64,000 bases of DNA from Korobacter sp036501185 (lineage in GTDB: Bacteria; Acidobacteriota; Terriglobia; Terriglobales; Acidobacteriaceae), in contig DASYAU010000138.1 in NCBI GenBank assembly GCA_036501185.1, positions 62,001 through 126,000 on the forward strand. The letters run 5' to 3'. How positions within the stretch are numbered: position 1 is the first letter of the stretch; each line of letters starts with the position of its first letter. The notes under the pieces are model-generated. The model was not told the DNA's origin. It saw only the letters and a program-made list of their open reading frames with translations, and made no database searches. Of this stretch, positions 33,220 through 42,163 are shown in pieces. The translations under genes and the position numbers were made by a program.

Positions 33220-34638
33220 CTACGCCGCATCTTCCGACGCGAAGTTTGCGGCGCGGGCGATAGGTGGCGCAACTTCGCGACGTCCCATGCTGATGTAGAA
33301 GAATCCCAGGGCTTGCATGCATTCAGGATTGAACACATTGCGGCCGTCGAAAACAATCGGCTGGCGCAATAGCGCGAACGCCCGGTTCAGGTCCAGCGCC
33401 GCGAACTCCTCCCAATCCGTTAGAACCAGCACAGCGTCGGCGTCTCTCATCGCTTCGTACGGAGTTTTCGCGAACGTAATCGCCGCTCCCGGCGGAAACT
33501 CCTCGCGTGCGCGCTCCATCGCCGCTGGATCATAAGCCGCAACACTACAGCCTTCCTGTAGCAGCGCACGTACAATCGCGATCGCCGGCGACTCGCGAAC
33601 GTCGTCTGTGCCACCTTTGAATGCCAGCCCAAGCACGGCGAGACGTTTGCCCCTCAGCGTCCACAGCGCACGGCGGACTTTCCGGACGAAAATGCGGCGC
33701 TGCTCCTCATTAATGCGTATTACCTCGGTCAGCATTGGGAATCCGCAACCGCTTTCGTTGGCGATCGCGCGAAGCGCGCTCACGTCCTTGGGAAAACAAG
33801 AGCCTCCATATCCAATGCCCGCCTTCAAAAACTGCTGCCCAATGCGGCGGTCGGAGCCCATCCCTTGCACCAATTCTTCAATGTCGCCACCGGTTGCTTC
33901 GCATAAACTCGAAATGGCATTGATGAACGAAATCTTCATCGCCAGGAACGCATTGGAAGCATGCTTGATCAACTCCGCGCTCACCGGGTTGGTCACGATC
34001 AGAGTCGTCTCTGCCAGGCAATCATCCGGCTCTGGAATCGCGTTCGGGTTCCGGCGGTATGACCCATCTGTCAGGGGCAAATAGACCTTGCGCAATGACG
34101 CTGTCGCCCGCGAGCTGCTGCTTCCGATCACGATGCGGTCCGGATACAGGAAATCCGTCACCCCCGATCCTTCGCGCAGAAATTCCGGATTGGAAGCGAT
34201 GTCGAACGTCTTTGGCGCCACGCCATTGCGCAACAACACGCGCCGGATCCAGTCATTGGTTCCGGCTGGGACGGTGCTCTTCACCACGATCGTCTTCGGG
34301 CCGTGCCCGTTGATCTCCAGCGCGATCTCGCGGCACACGCTCTCAATGAAGCTAACGTCCGCTTCGCCGGTCTCGCACGGCGGCGTTCCCACGGCGATAA
34401 AAATAATCTCGCTGGCGCGCACGGCATCCGCCAACGATGTCGCAAACTTTAACCGCGTCCCATGGTGGCGCGCCAACAGCTCTGGCAAGTATTCCTCATG
34501 GATCAGCGGACGGCCATCTTCCAGCGCCGCAATCTTCCGAACATCATTGTCGACGCAAATAACCTGGTGCCCGATCTCGGCGAGGCATGCCGCCGCTACT
34601 AGTCCCACGTATCCTGAGCCAATCACCGCAAGGTTCAT
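33220..34638 (-). CDS. ugd: UDP-glucose 6-dehydrogenase
   Basis: A 472-residue enzyme that oxidises UDP-glucose to UDP-glucuronate with NAD. It has the N-terminal Rossmann motif VIGSGYVGLVAAACLAEIG, the Glu/Asn region NPEFLREG, catalytic Cys in GYGGSCFPKD, and the second nucleotide domain with VLGLAFKGGTDDVRESPA. Its start overlaps the radical SAM stop by ATGA, so expression is coupled. The product feeds acidic exopolysaccharide or pentose-sugar synthesis. Confidence 0.95.
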   Translation of the reverse strand: MNLAVIGSGYVGLVAAACLAEIGHQVICVDNDVRKIAALEDGRPLIHEEYLPELLARHHGTRLKFATSLADAVRASEIIFIAVGTPPCETGEADVSFIESVCREIALEINGHGPKTIVVKSTVPAGTNDWIRRVLLRNGVAPKTFDIASNPEFLREGSGVTDFLYPDRIVIGSSSSRATASLRKVYLPLTDGSYRRNPNAIPEPDDCLAETTLIVTNPVSAELIKHASNAFLAMKISFINAISSLCEATGGDIEELVQGMGSDRRIGQQFLKAGIGYGGSCFPKDVSALRAIANESGCGFPMLTEVIRINEEQRRIFVRKVRRALWTLRGKRLAVLGLAFKGGTDDVRESPAIAIVRALLQEGCSVAAYDPAAMERAREEFPPGAAITFAKTPYEAMRDADAVLVLTDWEEFAALDLNRAFALLRQPIVFDGRNVFNPECMQALGFFYISMGRREVAPPIARAANFASEDAA

Positions 34639-35948
34639 CGAGGGGCTCCCTCGTGCACCGCTTCAAGTTCCGCCACCGTCAGCGGTTTCTGCTCCTGGAT
34701 ATCGCTCCAATCTCCGTCTTTGAACAAGCCTATGTAATGGTTGTGCGCCCGCTCCCACGCGTCATCGTCAGGCGCCGCACCAAAAATCTGCGAGTATAGC
34801 GGGCTCCCCGGGAACGGGAACATCGGTACCGGCTCACTGACCCACACGCCATGGGCCTTCAGCTTCTCCTGCCATCGACGGATCTCATCCTTGTCGTCCT
34901 TGTCGGTCAAAATCAGGTTCGCCTGCACCCACGGGATTCCTGCCTTCTCCTTCGCATAGATCAACAGTTCGGTGATCCGCTCGGTCGTCATCCGACAGTT
35001 CTTGTTAAGTTCGTCGCGGCCTTCTTCCGTAATCGACTCAATCCCGCATTCCATCGAGATACACCGCGCTCGCCCCAGCAGCTCGAGCGACTCCTCGTCC
35101 CAAAGGTCAATCCGTGTCTGGAACCCAATACTGATCGGTCGCTTGCTGATCTCCTCCAGCAGCACGCGAACGTTCTTGCCCACTCCAAAGATCTCGTCGA
35201 TAAAGTACACGTAATTCACGCCGCGCTCGATCAGCGAATCGATTTCCGCGATCACCGCGTCCACCGGGCGCTCCCGAAACTTATTGCGGAAGAGCTGCTT
35301 ATTGCAGAAGTAACAGTTCCACGGGCACCCTCTCGCGAACTCCAGCTCGGCCCCACGCCCCTCGCCAAAGAAAACATGGTGCCGGTGCGAGTGCGCCTCC
35401 ACGTCATAGTTGCTGAAGTCGAGCGCCGACAGCGTTTTCATATCGACCACCGCGAGCGTCGGGCTCACATGCAGAGATCCATCCCCTCGGCGGAAGCACG
35501 CGCCGTCAATCTGCTCCCAGGGCTTCGTTGCAAGTTCCAGGATCGCCTGCTCCGGCTCTCCTTTGATCGCAATGTCCGCGCCTGTCTTCCGCAGCACCGC
35601 GCCCGGCGTAGCCGATGCATGCGGGCCAATACACACCTTGGTTGCAGATGTTCGCAACTCGCGGAAGTAGTTCATCGGCACCCGCATCTCCGGCGGCGGA
35701 CACCGCCAGAACAAATACGAAGGCGCCGACGGTATTACCAGGATCTCCGGCCCAAACTCCGCTACCTGCCGGCGCACTTCCTCCATCGTGAGGTTTTCGT
35801 TCTGCGCGTCCACCAGCAGCGCCGCGTGTCCGGCCTTCTCCACTTTCTGGATCGCGAACAGCAATTCCAGCGGATAATGCGGATCGCGGCAACCAAAGTA
35901 GGTCGACCCCGTGAAGCTCCAGTTCGGATTAACGAATGCGTATCTCAT
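34635..35948 (-). CDS. B12-binding-type radical SAM protein
   Basis: About 437 residues. The N-terminal half (about 1-170) has the pattern of a cobalamin-binding Rossmann domain (GHAALLVDAQ, LVIPSAPSYL), though the classic DxHxxG is not seen. The radical SAM core carries the cluster motif CPWNCYFC near residue 205, then GVNYVYFIDEIFGV and SMECGIESI. The start MRYAFVNPNW overlaps the epimerase stop by ATGA; the longer frame adds 46 unrelated residues. Such enzymes methylate or rearrange unactivated carbons. In this operon a modified sugar or lipid is the likely substrate. Confidence 0.87.
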   Translation of the reverse strand: MRYAFVNPNWSFTGSTYFGCRDPHYPLELLFAIQKVEKAGHAALLVDAQNENLTMEEVRRQVAEFGPEILVIPSAPSYLFWRCPPPEMRVPMNYFRELRTSATKVCIGPHASATPGAVLRKTGADIAIKGEPEQAILELATKPWEQIDGACFRRGDGSLHVSPTLAVVDMKTLSALDFSNYDVEAHSHRHHVFFGEGRGAELEFARGCPWNCYFCNKQLFRNKFRERPVDAVIAEIDSLIERGVNYVYFIDEIFGVGKNVRVLLEEISKRPISIGFQTRIDLWDEESLELLGRARCISMECGIESITEEGRDELNKNCRMTTERITELLIYAKEKAGIPWVQANLILTDKDDKDEIRRWQEKLKAHGVWVSEPVPMFPFPGSPLYSQIFGAAPDDDAWERAHNHYIGLFKDGDWSDIQEQKPLTVAELEAVHEGAPR

Positions 35949-37051
35949 GCCGGCTGCGCGAGCTCCGACGAGGGCTTCGGCAGAATGCCGGGTAAGGCAT
36001 GGCGCATGACGAACAAATCGCGGTTCGCTTTCCAGAATTCGTAGATCTGCTGCAGCGTCTCCTGCGGCGTGTACTCCGGTCTCCATCCACTGTCGCGATG
36101 GAATTTCCTGGTATCGCTCACGTAATAAAGCTGGTCGCCGGGACGCGCCGCATCGTACGCTACCTCGAACTTGCAGCCGGTAAGCTTCTCCACGATTTCA
36201 ATCGTCTCCAGCAACGAGAGCGTGTTCTCCGGTCCGCCGCCGATGTTGTAAATCCTTCCTTCCGTACTAGCGGGAAGCTGCCTCGCGGCATCGAAGGCCC
36301 GCACCAGGTCCTCCACCGACAGCACGTCGCGCACCTGCTTGCCATTTCCGTAGATCGTCACCGGGATGCCGCGCAACGCGGAGTACAGGAAGTGCGCCAC
36401 CCAGCCCTGGTCTTCGTTTCCGAACTGCCTCGCCCCGGCAATGCACGACATCCGGAACACCACCGTGCGCAGCCCGTAGATCCGTGCGTAATCGCGAACG
36501 TATTGGTCCGCCGCTCCCTTCGAGCATCCATAAGGCGAATGGAAATCCAGTGGCTGCTCTTCTGCAGTTCCCTCCGGCTTCCGGCTGCAATAACGTTTTC
36601 CATCAAGATAAAGGTCGGAACTACCGAAATTTCCATACACCTTGTTCGTGGAAGTGAAGAGCACGAATGGGTTGTTCCCGCTCTTTCGCGCCGCTTCCAA
36701 AACGTTGAATGTTCCCGCCAGGTTCACTTCAAAATCCTGCCGCGGGTCGGCAATTGAAGTGGTCACCGCAACTTGCGCGGCGAAGTTATAAATTTCCGTG
36801 GCATAGCGTGTCACACGCTCCACGTGCGACGCGTCTCGGATATCGCCGACAGTTATTTGCAGTTGCCCCGGATTCTTTGCCAATTGTTGCAGCCACTCGA
36901 GGTTATTGCGCACCCCGGGCCGCGACAGATTGTCGAATATGTGGACCTTGGCCGACGAGTTTCTCAGAATGGAGCTGGCCAGATTAGAGCCGATAAAACC
37001 TGCCCCGCCCAGGATCAGGACCGAACGGAAACTTTCTTTTTTGATCATCAT
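35945..37051 (-). CDS. NAD-dependent epimerase, CDP-paratose 2-epimerase (tyvelose epimerase)-like
   Basis: About 368 residues of extended SDR. Its motifs match TyvE closely: GGAGFIGSNLASS, FDNLSRPGVRNNL, AAQVAVTTSIADP, TSTNKVYG, LDFHSPYGCSKGAADQYV (catalytic YxxxK), and GNGKQVRDVLSVEDL. The TyvE family turns CDP-paratose into CDP-tyvelose by C2 epimerisation. The ATG (MMIKKESF) is preferred over a GTG seven codons earlier; neither has a strong ribosome-binding site. It is the first gene of the polysaccharide operon. No CDP-glucose synthesis genes are in the window, so the real substrate may differ. Confidence 0.85.
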   Translation of the reverse strand: MMIKKESFRSVLILGGAGFIGSNLASSILRNSSAKVHIFDNLSRPGVRNNLEWLQQLAKNPGQLQITVGDIRDASHVERVTRYATEIYNFAAQVAVTTSIADPRQDFEVNLAGTFNVLEAARKSGNNPFVLFTSTNKVYGNFGSSDLYLDGKRYCSRKPEGTAEEQPLDFHSPYGCSKGAADQYVRDYARIYGLRTVVFRMSCIAGARQFGNEDQGWVAHFLYSALRGIPVTIYGNGKQVRDVLSVEDLVRAFDAARQLPASTEGRIYNIGGGPENTLSLLETIEIVEKLTGCKFEVAYDAARPGDQLYYVSDTRKFHRDSGWRPEYTPQETLQQIYEFWKANRDLFVMRHALPGILPKPSSELAQPA

Positions 37052-37213
37052 CGTGTCGAAGTGAGCCGGCACGGCAACACTGTTAAAAAGGGTGATCAGT
37101 CAAGCGCCGGGTCTGGGTTTGTAGATGCAGTGATGCGGGATATTGTTTGCCGCGCGTTGATAAACGTGGGTTTAGACAGGAAAAATGCGGCAATTCCTAT
37201 GATTTCATGCGAA

Positions 37214-37474
37214 CTACGCGGCTCGTACCTGGTCGATTGGCGAGGTATTCGTTATCGTTCCGTCAGGATCGCTGAAGATCAGCAGAGCTTCATTCTCGAG
37301 AACCCCGATCCGCATCTCGCGTGAGCAACGACCGCATAACCAGTAGTGCTCAATCTTACGCACCGGCTTGCTGCCGCGCTCTGCCGCCACGCTTCGCTCC
37401 ACCTGAAAAAGCCGGCCCTCGCCTAGGTAACGAAACAGTTCAGAACACCCCGGATTGGCGCATTTTGACAACAT
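37214..37474 (-). CDS. Small zinc-ribbon-like protein
   Basis: Eighty-six residues. Two Cys pairs (KCANPGCSELFRYLGEGRLF at the N-terminus and WLCGRCSREM in the middle) suggest one zinc site, followed by a short beta-rich tail. The internal start MLSKCANPGC is chosen because the longer frame would run into the hexosaminidase gene and lacks homology-like character. I recall similar short Cys-pair proteins in Acidobacteria. Function unknown. Confidence 0.65.
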   Translation of the reverse strand: MLSKCANPGCSELFRYLGEGRLFQVERSVAAERGSKPVRKIEHYWLCGRCSREMRIGVLENEALLIFSDPDGTITNTSPIDQVRAA

Positions 37475-37559
37475 ATTCGTATGTGATACCTGCCGTTCGA
37501 GATATCGCTCCTGAACCGTTAGATGCGCACATCCGAGGAGGAAGGTTTTCTCTAAGATG

Positions 37560-39611
37560 TTAATGAGAATCCGAAACCGCACGAACCAGCTTCTCTACCG
37601 CAGGCAAAATCGCAATCAGCAGTTCGGCTTGCGGTTGTCGCGCCGCGGTTATCGCTGCCAGTTGCTGATCGGCCCAATTGCGGGGCGGCTTGGAGCGGTG
37701 TTCGAGATATTCAAGCGCTTGCACCCCGATCGCTCCGACACTCGCCAGGTTCGCGGAGAGCGGCCCGTCTTCTCTTAACAGGAAAGACGCCTGAATTTGC
37801 TGTCGCAGGTTGGCGTCATTGTCGCGCCACGATGTAAGCAGCTGCCGTATCTGTTCCACCTCCGCCGCGCTCGACCTCTTCGCGAGCAGGTCATCCACCA
37901 TCGCATTAAACTTCACGGCCAGCATGCTCTCCGGATGGGTCGCGTCCACCAGCCGGTTGTAAGCGTCCAGGCTGGTAAAGTCGTGTCCCGTGGCCGCGAC
38001 GTGCAGTTCCTCGCGACGGTATTCGGGCGGCGCCTGGGTTACATCGGCGAGCGTCTTGATCGCTTTGATGTCTTTGGAATCCACCAGTCGCTCCAGCATT
38101 GGCTCGTAATAGGATCGGTGCTTTAATCCCACCCACTCCAGCCGCAGCGACTCCGCCGTCATTCGCCCGTACATCGAAGGAATGTCGCGCGTGTTTTCCG
38201 GTGACCAGAGGCGCTCCGCGATGGCCGCCAGCCGCGGCCAGATGCGCGAATCCACGGTGTCGGGCGTCACCAGTTCCGACCACATGCAGGCTTCGCCGCC
38301 CAGGATTTTTTTCTTTTCCTCCTCCGATAATCCCGCCGCTTTTCCCGAGAGCGGTTCCGACAAATAGTGGTAGGCCGCCGACTGGAACAGGTCGAGGTAG
38401 TACCCGTGCGAAAGCAGCCCCTGGAATCCTTCTTGTGCCGCCACCGCCAGCGAGTCCGGCCCGCGCCACGATTGAATCACGATGGAGCGCGGCAGATCTG
38501 TGGAAAGAATCTCATCCCAGCCCACCATGATCTTGTGGTGCTTGGCGACGATCTCCTGTAGGCGCTCCGTGAAGTACGATTGCAGCGCGGCATTGTCCTT
38601 AATGCTGTGCGCGCGCATGAACTCCTGGATCTGGGGATTCGCATTCCACGCCTTCCCGTTGACCTCGTCGCCGCCAATGTGGAAGTACGCGTCCGGGAAA
38701 AGTTCGGCCATCTCCCCGATAAATGCGTCCAGGAACTTATACGTGGACTCCCGCGTCGGATCGATCGCGGGATCGAAGATTCCAAATTGCCGTTCGATCG
38801 CGTATGGACCTGGTGCGCTAGCCAGTTCCGGATACGCCACACTCATCGCCGTGCTGTGGCCCGGCAAATCGAACTCCGGGATCACGCGAATCCCGCGATC
38901 GCGCGCGTACGCAATCACCTCTTTCACCTGTTCTTGCGTGAAGTAGTGCCCGTCCGAACCCAACTCCTGCAGCTTGGGAAATTTCTTGCTTTCAATGCGA
39001 AATCCCTGGTCGTCCGAGAGGTGCCAGTGAAATACATTGAGCTTCACCGCTTCCATGCCATCCAGGTTGCGCTTGATCACCTCAATCGGCATCCAGTGCC
39101 GGCATACGTCCAGCATGAATCCGCGCCACGGAAAGCGAGGCTGGTCTTTAATTGTCACCGAGGGCGCCGAGTATCCCTCCGGCGTCAGTTCAACCAGTTG
39201 CAGGAACGTTTGCAACCCTCGCAGAATCCCTAATGGGTTCGCTGCCGACAAAGTCGCGCCGCTCGGCACCACCGTTAGTTGATACGACTCGTCTTCCCCG
39301 AGCTTCTGCACCTCTTCGCTCGCACGCTCGGTGTGGATCACCAGCGTGGCACGCGCCCCAGCTACCCGCGTCTCTAGGAGCGGCATCCCGGTTTCGTGTG
39401 CCAACGTATTCCTCAGTCGAGCGGCTGCTTGCTCCAGCCTCGGTTCCGTATAACCCTCTATGCCGATAGAGAACGTGGAGTCAATTGGCAGTCGCCCTGT
39501 GCCGAGCTGCGCGCTCGCCGGTAATGGCATCACGTTAAGCGGAGCAGGCGTTTGCGCGAGAGCAGGGAGCATGACGAGAAGTGCAGCGAGGACCGTTCCG
39601 AAGATTCGCAT
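37560..39611 (-). CDS. Secreted beta-N-acetylhexosaminidase (GH20)
   Basis: A 683-residue glycoside hydrolase with a signal peptide (MRIFGTVLAALLVMLPALAQ). The GH20b N-terminal domain comes first (about 25-150), then the catalytic TIM barrel with FPWRGFMLDVCRHW, WHLSDDQGFRIE and the catalytic Asp-Glu pair in FHIGGDEVNG, and further WSELVTPDTVD. It removes terminal GlcNAc/GalNAc from chitin oligomers, peptidoglycan fragments or glycans in the periplasm or outside. The LacI-type regulator lies immediately upstream on the same strand and probably controls it. Confidence 0.94.
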   Translation of the reverse strand: MRIFGTVLAALLVMLPALAQTPAPLNVMPLPASAQLGTGRLPIDSTFSIGIEGYTEPRLEQAAARLRNTLAHETGMPLLETRVAGARATLVIHTERASEEVQKLGEDESYQLTVVPSGATLSAANPLGILRGLQTFLQLVELTPEGYSAPSVTIKDQPRFPWRGFMLDVCRHWMPIEVIKRNLDGMEAVKLNVFHWHLSDDQGFRIESKKFPKLQELGSDGHYFTQEQVKEVIAYARDRGIRVIPEFDLPGHSTAMSVAYPELASAPGPYAIERQFGIFDPAIDPTRESTYKFLDAFIGEMAELFPDAYFHIGGDEVNGKAWNANPQIQEFMRAHSIKDNAALQSYFTERLQEIVAKHHKIMVGWDEILSTDLPRSIVIQSWRGPDSLAVAAQEGFQGLLSHGYYLDLFQSAAYHYLSEPLSGKAAGLSEEEKKKILGGEACMWSELVTPDTVDSRIWPRLAAIAERLWSPENTRDIPSMYGRMTAESLRLEWVGLKHRSYYEPMLERLVDSKDIKAIKTLADVTQAPPEYRREELHVAATGHDFTSLDAYNRLVDATHPESMLAVKFNAMVDDLLAKRSSAAEVEQIRQLLTSWRDNDANLRQQIQASFLLREDGPLSANLASVGAIGVQALEYLEHRSKPPRNWADQQLAAITAARQPQAELLIAILPAVEKLVRAVSDSH

Positions 39612-39683
39612 GGTGTTCTGGAAGAAGAAATCTACAGCAGAACAATACGCGATTTGAAACGATTTTGGCGCGAATTTTCGAGC

Positions 39684-40721
39684 TCAGGTCCGTGCCGGCC
39701 CAGAGGATTCCCTGACCACAAATTCCGGCTCAATGTGGATCTCTTCCGGGAATTCTTTGCCTTCAATCCGCTCAACCAGTGTTTCCCCCGCTATTTCTCC
39801 CATCTTGTGCAGCGGCTGCCGGACGGTGGTAATGCTCGGCACAACATACGTGGCTCCGCGAATGTCGTCGAAGCCGACGACCGAAATGTCCTCTGGAACG
39901 CGCAGGTTTGCCTCGCGTAACGCGCGGATCGCGCCAATGGCAACAATATCGTTGTATGCAAATATCGCCGTGAAGGGAATTCCGCGCGCCAGCAGATCGC
40001 GAGTGAGCTGGTATCCCTGCTGGATGCTAGGCTCACGCGGATCGAGTTGCAGCGCCAGCTCCGACCGGATCGGGTTGCCGAGCTCTACGCCTACTTCGCA
40101 AATCGCGCGCCAACGCTCCTCGGCGTCCATGCTCGTTGGCCTGCCTCGCAAATAAGCAATGTCCTTGTGATTCAGTTCCCGCAAATGCCCGAGCGCCAGC
40201 CGCGCCGCCTTGTTATAGTCGAGCACTACGTTGGTCATGTCGGAGTTGCGGAACTGTCCGGCAATTGCCACCGTCGGCAGAGAAGGACAATCGGTTAGGT
40301 TCACATCCACGGTGAGAATGCCCTCCACCCCCCGCTCAAGCAACATTTGGCTGTACTGTCGCGCAATATTCGGGTCGCTATGGTGTACCACCGTTAGGTA
40401 AAAGAAGTTCCGCGCGCTTAGCGCCGCCTCGATTCCTCCGAAAATCAACGCCGTCGAAGGGTCACCGATCTCGCGTGCGATCACCGCCACCGTGTACGTG
40501 CGCTTCTTCCGCAGCGTGCGCGCAAAAAAATTTGGTCGATACTTCAGCTTGTCGGCTGCGGCGAAGATGCGATCTTTTGTCCGCTGCGGAATCGCCGCCG
40601 CGGACGGGGCGTTATTTAAAACGGCGGAGACTGTGCCGGGAGTTAAACCCAGATATTCAGCGAGCTGCCGTAATGTGACCACCTCGGTCGGCGGGGTGGT
40701 GGCCTTTTTCTCGTTGGCCAC
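39684..40721 (-). CDS. LacI-family transcriptional regulator
   Basis: A 345-residue repressor. The N-terminal HTH is VTLRQLAEYLGLTPGTVSAVLNN with the hinge-like region YRPNFFARTLRKKRTYTVAVI. A periplasmic-binding-protein-like ligand domain follows (IFAYNDIVAIGAIRALRE, DISVVGFDDI, TTVRQPLHKMGEIA). The likely target is the adjacent hexosaminidase gene; the effector would be a sugar. A loose CG-centred half-palindrome (TGAAAC/GATTTT) lies in the 72-bp gap before the hexosaminidase. It is divergent from the thiolase gene. Confidence 0.92.
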   Translation of the reverse strand: MANEKKATTPPTEVVTLRQLAEYLGLTPGTVSAVLNNAPSAAAIPQRTKDRIFAAADKLKYRPNFFARTLRKKRTYTVAVIAREIGDPSTALIFGGIEAALSARNFFYLTVVHHSDPNIARQYSQMLLERGVEGILTVDVNLTDCPSLPTVAIAGQFRNSDMTNVVLDYNKAARLALGHLRELNHKDIAYLRGRPTSMDAEERWRAICEVGVELGNPIRSELALQLDPREPSIQQGYQLTRDLLARGIPFTAIFAYNDIVAIGAIRALREANLRVPEDISVVGFDDIRGATYVVPSITTVRQPLHKMGEIAGETLVERIEGKEFPEEIHIEPEFVVRESSGPART

Positions 40722-40827
40722 GAGAAGCCATCCTCAGCTTTGCGAACGACATTGAACCACCAACCTTCCCCGGACGCAATATAGATGATGAATTTGTCAT
40801 GGACGAACGGTGGGGTATGCTGTCGCC

Positions 40828-42018
40828 ATGAAAGCCGCTTTCGTCTGCGACGGTTTCCGTACCCCCATCGGCCGGTTCGGAGGCGCTTTAGCCAGCGTCC
40901 GTGCCGACGATTTGGCTGCTATTCCGCTGCGCATGCTAGTGGCGCGCAACACCAAAGTGGACTGGGCTACCCTCGACGACGTCTATCTCGGTTGCGCGAA
41001 CCAGGCCGGAGAAGACAACCGCAACATCGCTCGGATGGCTGCACTGCTCTCCGGATTGCCGGAAACCGTTCCCGGTAGCACCATTAACCGCCTCTGTGCC
41101 TCGGGAATGGATGCCATCGGCTCCGCCGCCCGGGCCATTGCCGCCGGGGAAATTGAAATCGCCATCGCCGGCGGCGTTGAGTCCATGTCCCGTGCTCCGT
41201 TCGTTCTGCCCAAGGCCGAAGCCGCTTTCCAACGCAAAGCCGAAATCTACGACACGACGATCGGCTGGCGCTTCGTGAATCCGAAAATGAAGGCTCAATA
41301 TGGCGTCGATTCCATGCCGGAAACTGGCGAGAACGTCGCCCAGCAATACAACGTTTCGCGCGCCGATCAGGACGCTTTCGCCCTCCGCAGCCAGCAACGC
41401 GCAGCCCGCGCCAAGGCCGCCGGCTTCTTCGTGGAGGAAATTGTCCCCGTCACGACCGCGGCTGGCGAAGTCAGCACCGACGAGCACCCGCGTCCCGACA
41501 CGACTCTCGAAGCTCTCGCCAAGTTGAAGCCCATAGTTCGCCCCGACGGCACCGTGACCGCCGGAAACGCATCCGGCGTGAACGATGGAGCCGCCGCCAT
41601 GATCGTTGCATCAGAAACCGCCATCGCGAAGTACGGCCTCACTCCACGAGCGCGCATTCTTGGTATGGCCACCGCCGGAATCGCACCACGCATCATGGGT
41701 ATGGGACCGGTTCCCGCCATCAGCAAACTCCTCACGCGTCTCGGTCATTCGATTCGAGATTTTGATTTCATTGAGCTGAACGAAGCCTTCGCCAGCCAAT
41801 CGCTCGCCTGTCTCCGCGAGTTCACCATCCCCGACGATGCCGACTTCGTGAACCCCAACGGAGGCGCCATCGCGCTCGGACATCCGCTCGGTATGAGCGG
41901 CGCCCGCCTGGTCCTTACCGCCGCACATCAGTTGCAGAAAACCAGCGCGAAGCGCGCATTGGCCACCATGTGTGTGGGCGTTGGCCAGGGCGTGGCGCTC
42001 GCGCTCGAGCGCGCGTGA
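40828..42018 (+). CDS. Acetyl-CoA acetyltransferase / 3-oxoadipyl-CoA-type thiolase
   Basis: A 396-residue thiolase. The nucleophilic Cys is in TINRLCASGMDAIGSAAR, with GGVESMSRAPFV, the His motif NPNGGAIALGHPLGMSGAR and the C-terminal Cys in TMCVGVGQGVALA. The segment GCANQAGEDNRNIARMA is typical of the PcaF/PaaJ (3-oxoadipyl-CoA) branch. The start MKAAFVCDG is preferred over ATG 18 bp upstream by family alignment. No aromatic-degradation genes are adjacent, so a general fatty-acid or aromatic beta-oxidation role is all that can be said. Confidence 0.92.
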   Translation: MKAAFVCDGFRTPIGRFGGALASVRADDLAAIPLRMLVARNTKVDWATLDDVYLGCANQAGEDNRNIARMAALLSGLPETVPGSTINRLCASGMDAIGSAARAIAAGEIEIAIAGGVESMSRAPFVLPKAEAAFQRKAEIYDTTIGWRFVNPKMKAQYGVDSMPETGENVAQQYNVSRADQDAFALRSQQRAARAKAAGFFVEEIVPVTTAAGEVSTDEHPRPDTTLEALAKLKPIVRPDGTVTAGNASGVNDGAAAMIVASETAIAKYGLTPRARILGMATAGIAPRIMGMGPVPAISKLLTRLGHSIRDFDFIELNEAFASQSLACLREFTIPDDADFVNPNGGAIALGHPLGMSGARLVLTAAHQLQKTSAKRALATMCVGVGQGVALALERA

Positions 42019-42163
42019 AAATCCCGCAACTTACATCCTCTTGCCGGGTTCGTACTCTTAGTCAGAGCAGCGGGCAGGGCTGCCGGACGCATCCCATGGG
42101 ATAAGCAATGTTCGGCCCTGGTTTTCGCCGGACGTATCCCGAGAGTGAGTACGCGTACTGGCG

